DNA from: an uncultured Capnocytophaga sp.
GTDB lineage: Bacteria > Bacteroidota > Bacteroidia > Flavobacteriales > Flavobacteriaceae
Direction: 5' to 3'
Assembly: GCA_915070235.1 (NCBI GenBank)
Contig: CAJZFM010000066.1
Coordinates: 1-9,165 of the forward strand
Length of the DNA: 9,165 nucleotides
Shown here: piece after piece, positions 1-6,168 of the stretch
Numbering within the stretch: position 1 is the stretch's first letter
Layout of the letters: the number at the start of each line of letters is the position of its first letter
The notes under the pieces: generated by a model
What the model saw: the letters and a program-made list of their open reading frames with translations, nothing else
Database searches by the model: none
Told to the model about the DNA's origin: nothing
Program-made: the position numbers and the translations under genes

Positions 1-1157
1 TGATAAGTTTGTTCCAAAGCAAAGATATAGATACCTTGCTCGGAGGCTTGTCTATCTAGGCTCTCTTGCCAGTCTACCAATTGCCATAAGCCCTGTTTGT
101 TGGCTTTTTCAGGATCGAAAAGTCCGTCCTTGTCCAAGAGGGAAGGAATCTTCTCTATCTGTCGCTTGGCTACAGGCCACAAGTCTAAGGCAGTTTGGGT
201 GTCATGAGTCTCTTGTAGGTAGTCGTTTAGAGTAGCATTGTATATCAGTGCATATTCGTATAGCAAGATAGGTACCACTTGGGGGTGAGGCACTGGAGTC
301 TCGAAAATAGTGTGGTTCAAGTAGCCATCGTCTTTGCAAAGTCCTGCTAAGATGTATAGGCAGCGCTTGGCCAAAGCTCGGTTCTGGAAAGTGTAGTTAT
401 CGGCGAGCATCTGTAAGTAGAGGTCGCCTATCCAAAGGCGATGGTCACGCTTGGGGCCGTCCTCGAAAACGGTCTGCATACACTCCCTCAGTGTCTTTTG
501 GGAGACTTTGTCTATATCCTGCAAGAGCTTATCCGAAGTGCTCAGTGCAGCAGGGGCTCCCTTGGCAGAGGTCTGTGCGACAAACTTCATATCGCTGATG
601 CGATATTGGGCATACTGGGAGTCACCCAATATGTCTATCTGGAGGTAACGACAGGAAAGGCGACGCGGAATCTTGATCGTAGCAGGCAATTGCTCTATGG
701 TTACCACTTCGTCCTGAAGCCATGCCCTAGAGATGGTTCCCTTATAAGGGTCAAAGGGAATACGCAGCTCAGCAGGTACTTCGGAAAAGGTAAATTTGAG
801 CCGTATAGGTGCATCCGAATCGGACTGAAACTCCTCTACACGGAAGGTAAAGTAACCCGTGTAGTGGTCGCCTAAGTCCAATACAATACCACTCTTACCC
901 TTGAAGGATTCGCTGTAGAGACCTTCTGCCTTGCGAGGGTTTACGGCTTTGTAACCTTGGAACGACTGCTTATCGGCAACAATATCCACTTGTATTTCAG
1001 GCTTGATAGTTGTATAGAAAAGTTCAGGAGTGTTCTCCTGTGCCTTTTTCAGCCACTCGGATTTCTGAGCATCGCTGAAATAGTGTTGAGCTATAGCAGG
1101 AATAGTAGTTATAGAAAGCACAGAAACAGCTAAAATTTGTTTTAAAATCGTTTTCAT
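1..1157 (-). CDS. GH78-like (alpha-L-rhamnosidase-type) exported glycosidase, C-terminus missing
   Basis: The frame is open from the ATG at 1157 to the window edge (385 codons, no stop), so the C-terminus is missing. Residues 1-24 form a signal peptide with a likely cut after Ala23 (AIA/Q). About residues 45-220 look like the beta-sandwich part found ahead of the catalytic barrel. Residues 232-245 read EDGPKRDHRLWIGD, matching the GH78 catalytic-motif region (usual form near DCPxRxERLGWxGD) at the start of the (alpha/alpha)6 barrel. Family knowledge: GH78 enzymes remove terminal alpha-L-rhamnose by inversion. Cys is replaced by Gly, and the usual Glu region reads Asp-His, so specificity is doubtful; the second catalytic Glu would lie beyond the window. 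It is the last visible operon gene, 14 nt after the nucleoside-hydrolase-like gene. Its first 32 residues resemble those of that gene. A broader 'six-hairpin glycosidase' label is the safe alternative. Confidence 0.75.
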   Translation of the reverse strand, partial: MKTILKQILAVSVLSITTIPAIAQHYFSDAQKSEWLKKAQENTPELFYTTIKPEIQVDIVADKQSFQGYKAVNPRKAEGLYSESFKGKSGIVLDLGDHYTGYFTFRVEEFQSDSDAPIRLKFTFSEVPAELRIPFDPYKGTISRAWLQDEVVTIEQLPATIKIPRRLSCRYLQIDILGDSQYAQYRISDMKFVAQTSAKGAPAALSTSDKLLQDIDKVSQKTLRECMQTVFEDGPKRDHRLWIGDLYLQMLADNYTFQNRALAKRCLYILAGLCKDDGYLNHTIFETPVPHPQVVPILLYEYALIYNATLNDYLQETHDTQTALDLWPVAKRQIEKIPSLLDKDGLFDPEKANKQGLWQLVDWQESLDRQASEQGIYIFALEQTY

Positions 1158-1171
1158 ATACATTTGTGCGT

Positions 1172-2200
1172 TTACTTATTAAATAATTGTAATTTCGCAT
1201 AGAAATCCTCTAGAAGCAATCGGGTGTCCAATTGGTCATATACACGGATCTTTCTCCCTGAAGGATTCGCCTTATAGGTGCCTTTGTCTGTAATCTGTGG
1301 AGCAGCTACTATGCGGTAAAGGCTAGAGGAGGGATCGGCTTCAAAGGAGGATTGCAAGGCCGTTAGTAGCACCAGTGGGTTATCCCCTTGTATGTAGGTC
1401 TCCCCTATATGCAGATCGAATCGCTGGGTAAGCTCCATTACTCCTTCTATCTTTTGGGCTAAGAACTGACCCAATTTGCCTTGGGACTTTACACGAGTGG
1501 TCAGTTCGGCATGGCTCATAAGCACTTGGCGATAAGCGTTTCTTGGTACTTGCCAGATCATTACCTCCGATTGGTTGAAAACGACCTGTGCCGCTGGAAC
1601 AGAGATACCCAAATTGTATTCGGGGGTAGAGTGATTTGGCGGTAGGTTGATGCCTTCGTACTCAGAGCCTCCTATCCAAACCAAGGTAAATTTCTTGGCA
1701 ATCTCAGGGCGCTTGAGCAGCGCAGAAGCTACATCGGTAAGGCCTGCCCCACTCACTACATATAGTGGGAGCTTGGTATCGGTGCGTAGTGCTTCCTTGA
1801 TAATAAAGTCAGTAGCCTCTGACTCAGTAGGGGTATGGGTGTTGGTAAGCCCTACATTGGAGCCTGCCAAAACGGGGAATTTACCTTTCATTCCCATGAG
1901 AGTTACTAGCTCTTGGGCATTGCGCTGGGCATTCTGTGCCGTTATAGTGGAGTTGTCAAAGGGGTCATTGGGTTTCAGGTGAGTACCTATCACTGCCCGC
2001 ACCTCTGCTGAGGGGGATAGTAGCTGGTGTACCAACTGGAAATAACCATCAGGATCGCCTGAAAAATCATTCAGTACAATCACCCGCATACGTGGCTTGA
2101 TTACCTTCTGTGCATCGCTGTAGTAGTTTTGAGCTACGGCACAACTACCCACTATCAAGAACACAGAAAGGGTAATGAGTTGTTTTATAATTGCTTTCAT
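1172..2200 (-). CDS. exported nucleoside-hydrolase-like protein with altered metal-site motif
   Basis: 342 aa, near the usual length of inosine-uridine nucleoside hydrolases plus a signal peptide. That family uses a Ca2+ held by an N-terminal Asp cluster (DxDPGxDD) and a late Asp to cleave N-ribosidic bonds. Visible here: NDFSGDPD at residues 44-51 where the cluster should be, GAGLTD at 151-156 matching the usual GPLTN element, PEYN at 193-196 matching EFN, and GDNPL at 272-276 in place of HDPLA. Asp45, Asp49 and Asp273 can be aligned with metal ligands. The second Asp of the DD pair is Pro50, and the usual active-site His before the last Asp is Gly272. The fold call is good; catalytic activity and substrate are uncertain. 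Export is by signal peptide: either type I (AVA/Q, residues 23/24) or a lipoprotein with VGSC ending at Cys20. It lies 81 nt after the GH3 gene and 14 nt before the GH78-like gene. Confidence 0.8.
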   Translation of the reverse strand: MKAIIKQLITLSVFLIVGSCAVAQNYYSDAQKVIKPRMRVIVLNDFSGDPDGYFQLVHQLLSPSAEVRAVIGTHLKPNDPFDNSTITAQNAQRNAQELVTLMGMKGKFPVLAGSNVGLTNTHTPTESEATDFIIKEALRTDTKLPLYVVSGAGLTDVASALLKRPEIAKKFTLVWIGGSEYEGINLPPNHSTPEYNLGISVPAAQVVFNQSEVMIWQVPRNAYRQVLMSHAELTTRVKSQGKLGQFLAQKIEGVMELTQRFDLHIGETYIQGDNPLVLLTALQSSFEADPSSSLYRIVAAPQITDKGTYKANPSGRKIRVYDQLDTRLLLEDFYAKLQLFNK

Positions 2201-2281
2201 TATTAAAATTTTGAGTTTTAAGTTATTAGTGGTTAGTTTTCAGTGTCTAACCACTAATAACTAACCACTAACCACTATTGA
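2201..2281. repeat. intercistronic hairpin made of 7-bp units
   Basis: AGTTATTAGTGGTTAG at 2221-2236 is exactly repeated in inverted form at 2247-2262, leaving a 10-nt loop (2237-2246). The sequence has a 7-bp period: GTTATTA and GTGGTTA follow each other on the left, and TAACCAC occurs at 2248, 2262 and 2269 with the variant TAATAAC at 2255. The last variant unit (2276-2282) just touches the GH3 stop codon. In the minus-strand mRNA the stem lies between the GH3 stop and the nucleoside-hydrolase-like start. No U-run follows the stem, so it is not a classical terminator. It may stabilise or separate mRNA segments, or simply be a repeat insertion. No TAnnTTTG promoter box was seen in the gap on the minus strand. 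Confidence 0.85.
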
Positions 2282-4594
2282 CTAATTTCGTTTGTACTTA
2301 GCAGTACGGGCATCCTTGATAACCCCTTTCCAGTTGAGTCCAAAACCAAAATCATATACATTGCCTTCGCTGTCCTTGTGGCACTCCATATCAAAAGGTA
2401 CATCCTCAAACTGTTGCTCTACCGTCTTCATGTTGGCAGGCATCTGAGTGGGGAGCAAGGCAGAAGGCTCTACCTTACCAGAGAGAATTTCTAAAAGGGC
2501 TTGTTCGGAAGTACCGAAGTTAAGCAAGATACCATCTACCTGTTTTTCAAACTCATGGAATACCATAGGACGAGAGGCGGTGATGGAAACCACCACTGGT
2601 TTGCCTTTCATCTTTTCTTTGGTTTCCAAGATGTTGTATAGGTCGGTGATGTTGGAAGCATTGGCCATCTTGCCTTTGTAAGAACGGTCGGTTACCTGTG
2701 GAGCAATCACTTTATCCCCTGCGGCTATACTATGTTCGCGGGCATACTCAGCGGTATAGGTGTTGTACTGTAGGGAGATAGGAATATAACCATTCTCTCC
2801 TGCCTTGAAAAGTTCGTCGTTATATCCTGGGTGATTTTGGGTAGGGCTCTTAACAAAAACAATAGCAAGATCAGCCTTATTGGGATCATCGGTTACATTG
2901 AAGTACTTCTTCACATTCTCTATATTCACAGGGTAAGCTATGTTGCCTTCGGTATATACACCCCACCAGTTGCGTTGAGGTTCGTTATACACTTTAGGAA
3001 TATAGACGGTTTTCTTCTTGTCAATAGGCAATACCTGTCCTTTATTCTTGAGCATGATGATGGATTTGAGCTGAGCATCGTAACCTGCTTTCATGAACTC
3101 AGGATTTCCTACAATCTTAGCACTTTCCTCTGGGTTGAGGTATGGATTTTCAAACAGACCCAAGCGGAAGATATTGCGCAATAGGCGTACAGCCGATTTC
3201 TCAAAACGTTCTCTCATATAGGCTTCACCCTGTTCTTTCACCCCTATCTTATAGGCTTCTACCACAGGGGCTACCATGTTGTTACCACCAAATTGGTCTA
3301 CTCCTGCCTCCAAAGCCTTGTAGTGGAGCTGTGGCAAGTCTAAGTCTTCTACCCCCCAAGGCTTACCAGCAAAGCCCCCTGGTGTGCTTGGTTCCTTGGC
3401 AATGATGAGCCAGTCGGTACATACCACCCCGTCAAAGCCGTATTTGTTGCGCAATAGGTCAGTTACTATGTATTTGCTAAAGCCATTACCTACATTCTCA
3501 TGGTTTTTGGTGTCTTGGTTATAGGAAATAGTGTAGTAAGGCATCACCGCAGAGGCGGATTTGGTCTTGCCATGGAGCTTAAAGGCACCTTCGGTAAAAG
3601 GTTTTTGGTGCATTTCGAAGTTTTTACCTGGGTATACAGCATATTTACCATAGGCAAAGTGAGCATCACGACCGCCTTCGCCAGCACCTCCTCCTGGGAA
3701 GTGCTTGCTCATGGCATTGACACTCTCGTAGCCCCAACCATCTTTGATTTCGGCCTTACCTGTGGAGGTTTGGAAACCATCTACATAGGCACGTGCCATA
3801 TCGGTAGTCAGCTCAGGAGACTCGCCAAAGGTGAAGACCATACGATTCCAGCGAGGTTCCGTACCCAAGTCTATCTGAGGAGAAAGGGCAGTGGTAATCC
3901 CCATAGCACGGTATTCCTTGGCAGCTATTTCACCAAACTTCTGTACTATGGCAGGATCAAAGGTGGCGGACATAGCCAATCCATCAGGCCAAAGAGAGAT
4001 ACTTCCTCCTGCTCCTGCATTGTATTCGGCCGTTACCAAGGTGGTATGACGTGGGTCGGAAGAGATATTCACTGGAATACCCAGCGGTAGGCTTTCGGTA
4101 GTACGCTGTAGGTTGTTGCTCCATATGGCTGCATCCTTAGGAGAGGAAACAGTAGTGATGAGCACGTGGCGTACATGGTCGCGGTCTAAGAAGATTTTTT
4201 GCTGGTCGGTAAGGTCGGAAGGTTTGGCACCACTCTCGGCAAAGGCCTTTCCTCCGTAGGTACTCTTGCGGTAACCATCAGGAGGACCTGGTACGGCTTG
4301 GTGGTTACTATAAAGCATAAGCCCCGCTATTTCCTCTATGCTCATCTGCTTGGCCAAGTCTTTGGCACGCTCATCTACCGGTAGGCGCCAGTCTTCGTAC
4401 TTGTCCAACTTGCCGTTTTTGTTTAGGTCTTTGAACTGCTTTCCCCCTACGGTGAGGATCTTCACCCCTGAGGTAGTACTATACCCTAAGATAGCACCTT
4501 TTTTCTGGGTAATGTACTTGATGTCAGCCTCTTGCGCTAGGGTACTTACCCCTACGGAGAGACTCAGCGCTAAAAGAATATTTTTTGCTTTCAT
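2282..4594 (-). CDS. exported glycoside hydrolase family 3 (beta-glycosidase)
   Basis: 770 aa with a signal peptide (residues 1-20, probable cut LA/Q). A complete EF-hand-like Ca2+ loop lies at 56-67 (D56, N58, N60, G61, D64, E67). The GH3 N-terminal barrel follows, about 75-440: EPRWNR at 246-251 with GESP soon after, substrate-binding KHFPGGG at 297-303, and the nucleophile motif CTDW with Asp394. The alpha/beta sandwich domain spans about 505-755 (SIIMLKNKGQVLPI at 511-524, ALLPTQMP at 712-719, DFGFGLNW at 748-755). No fibronectin-III-like domain follows, since the protein ends 15 residues later. Known for the family: retaining exo-hydrolysis of beta-linked glucose, xylose or related sugars; the exact sugar cannot be read from sequence. 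The gene starts 27 nt after the DUF1593 gene, with no Shine-Dalgarno, so co-transcription is likely. Confidence 0.93.
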   Translation of the reverse strand: MKAKNILLALSLSVGVSTLAQEADIKYITQKKGAILGYSTTSGVKILTVGGKQFKDLNKNGKLDKYEDWRLPVDERAKDLAKQMSIEEIAGLMLYSNHQAVPGPPDGYRKSTYGGKAFAESGAKPSDLTDQQKIFLDRDHVRHVLITTVSSPKDAAIWSNNLQRTTESLPLGIPVNISSDPRHTTLVTAEYNAGAGGSISLWPDGLAMSATFDPAIVQKFGEIAAKEYRAMGITTALSPQIDLGTEPRWNRMVFTFGESPELTTDMARAYVDGFQTSTGKAEIKDGWGYESVNAMSKHFPGGGAGEGGRDAHFAYGKYAVYPGKNFEMHQKPFTEGAFKLHGKTKSASAVMPYYTISYNQDTKNHENVGNGFSKYIVTDLLRNKYGFDGVVCTDWLIIAKEPSTPGGFAGKPWGVEDLDLPQLHYKALEAGVDQFGGNNMVAPVVEAYKIGVKEQGEAYMRERFEKSAVRLLRNIFRLGLFENPYLNPEESAKIVGNPEFMKAGYDAQLKSIIMLKNKGQVLPIDKKKTVYIPKVYNEPQRNWWGVYTEGNIAYPVNIENVKKYFNVTDDPNKADLAIVFVKSPTQNHPGYNDELFKAGENGYIPISLQYNTYTAEYAREHSIAAGDKVIAPQVTDRSYKGKMANASNITDLYNILETKEKMKGKPVVVSITASRPMVFHEFEKQVDGILLNFGTSEQALLEILSGKVEPSALLPTQMPANMKTVEQQFEDVPFDMECHKDSEGNVYDFGFGLNWKGVIKDARTAKYKRN

Positions 4595-4621
4595 AAAATG
4601 ACTAAAATTTAAAATTCGTTA

Positions 4622-6145
4622 TTATTTTACCCTAAGCACTACCCTATGGTAGCGAGTAAGGGGTGGATTACCTTGGTCAGTGGCCTCAAGGACAAAGTGG
4701 AGGGTGTCTCCTGCTTTAGCATCGGTGGGGATCGTAACGGTAGCAGTGTCAGTAGTGGCTCCATCTATGGCCACATCTTTTGCGTAGCTACCTACCTTGA
4801 ATTGATACCATTGTAGCTTGACCTTATTACCATCGGGGTCGCTTACTTTGCACTTGAGCGATACATGCGCCCCTGCTTTTACCTCCATTTCATTAGCTCC
4901 ACTAATGGCGGGGTCATGGTTGGCTTTCTTATAGTCATCAGTTACCGACCAGGCCATACGAGCGGCAAAGCCATATTGTACGGCAGGGGTAAAGTCGGGC
5001 AAACCAATCCTTTGGCGAAGATAAGCGGGTACATCGGCACTCTTTACCTCAGCAGGAATGGCCATCTTAGCACCTGTCCAACCACAGAAAGTAGGGTCTT
5101 CATCTCCGCGTAGGCCATTGTCTACGAGGTTCAGATAGCAGAAAGTATCCCCTTCCGAGATGAAAGTACCCTTGGGAAGCAGGGTAGGCATCCATAAGAT
5201 ATATCCTTTTTCCTTGAGCTTGTCCTTACCCAATTCGCTCACCCCGAAAAAGTCAAAGATATCGTCCTTGACCATCTGTTTGCCATCGCCCCATACGCGA
5301 TAGCGCTCACCAAAGAGGCCTTTGCTGCGTATGTACTCTTGTGTCCATTCGGGAGAATAGAACACCTTGTTTTCTTCTTTGGCTCTCAAGGGGGCGAAGA
5401 AAGTCAAATCCACTTGCATACCATTGGGATTTAGCTCAGTTATCTCTGGCCAAAAGGGGTGAATATAGCGGGCATAAGTATCGTCCTGATCCATGGAAAG
5501 ACATAGGACGACCTTCTTAGAGATACGTTTTTTCAGTGTAGGCCAATTGGGCTGTCCTGAGTAGATTTCCTCTATGGACTTCAGTGCGCGGGCTATGGTG
5601 CTAGCCCCTCCCCATGCTTGAATATATAGGGGGCTATCATCTTCATCAAGTATACACTGCTTGATAAGCTCTGAGCCTGGGGTGTCTTTGGAGAAATCTC
5701 CGTCAAAGGCGACATTGCCTTCACGGATTTTGGATAATAAGTACTCAGGGGTAGGATACCCAGGGTGATGTACCTTGAGGTTCTCATATACCTTGGCATA
5801 GGTCTCCACATTCTCGTGGATAAAGCGTTCTTCGGGCACATAGCGCCAAGAGGTCATGGGCTGGGTCATGCCCACACGCCCATATTCGCGGTTAGGTACA
5901 TACCAAGTGGTTCCCTTCCCATCACCCTTCCAGTGGAATTGGCTACTGGCATAGATAAGGCCTTCCACCCGAAAGTCGGTACTGTACAATAAGAAGCGTA
6001 TCAAAGAGTTATTGTCGTCCAGCTCAGGATCGGCAGTGATGATGATACGTGGTTTCTTCTCAGGCGGATTAGAAGCCATGACTGCCTCAACAGAGACAGC
6101 CATGGTCATAACCCATAGTAAAAAAATTGCTTTCAGAGATTTCAT
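4622..6145 (-). CDS. DUF1593 / Sde182-type exported protein: nucleoside-hydrolase-like domain plus Ig-like C-terminal domain
   Basis: 507 aa with a signal peptide of about 24 residues. The mature protein opens with RIIITADPELDD (residues 33-44), the metal-binding Asp cluster of the nucleoside hydrolase fold in near-canonical form (D39, D43, D44). WGG at 178-180 sits where nucleoside hydrolases carry a loop lining the active site. About 32-310 is the DUF1593 domain, followed by a linking region rich in aromatic residues and Gly (315-400), then a beta-sandwich of about 415-507 with a cadherin/Ig-like signature (SDPDGN at 435-440, ATDQGNPP at 488-495). This matches the layout of the Saccharophagus cellulose-binding protein Sde_0182. 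No enzymatic activity is firmly established for the family as far as I recall. It lies 23 nt after the receptor gene and 27 nt before GH3, so it is presumably an operon partner acting in the periplasm or at the cell surface. Confidence 0.88.
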   Translation of the reverse strand: MKSLKAIFLLWVMTMAVSVEAVMASNPPEKKPRIIITADPELDDNNSLIRFLLYSTDFRVEGLIYASSQFHWKGDGKGTTWYVPNREYGRVGMTQPMTSWRYVPEERFIHENVETYAKVYENLKVHHPGYPTPEYLLSKIREGNVAFDGDFSKDTPGSELIKQCILDEDDSPLYIQAWGGASTIARALKSIEEIYSGQPNWPTLKKRISKKVVLCLSMDQDDTYARYIHPFWPEITELNPNGMQVDLTFFAPLRAKEENKVFYSPEWTQEYIRSKGLFGERYRVWGDGKQMVKDDIFDFFGVSELGKDKLKEKGYILWMPTLLPKGTFISEGDTFCYLNLVDNGLRGDEDPTFCGWTGAKMAIPAEVKSADVPAYLRQRIGLPDFTPAVQYGFAARMAWSVTDDYKKANHDPAISGANEMEVKAGAHVSLKCKVSDPDGNKVKLQWYQFKVGSYAKDVAIDGATTDTATVTIPTDAKAGDTLHFVLEATDQGNPPLTRYHRVVLRVK

Positions 6146-6168
6146 GTGGTTTCAGATTTGGTTGGAGT

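Noticed and set aside
441..875. 144-codon open frame on the plus strand
   Set aside because: It lies entirely antisense to the well-supported GH78-like frame and shows no recognisable domain.
2221..2262. Intrinsic terminator ending the transcript after GH3
   Set aside because: The stem is A/T-rich and followed by no U-run on either strand. The following genes have no visible promoter of their own in the gap.
3500..4090. 196-codon open frame on the plus strand
   Set aside because: It is antisense to the GH3 barrel and is explained by codon structure of the real gene; the translation looks like no protein family.
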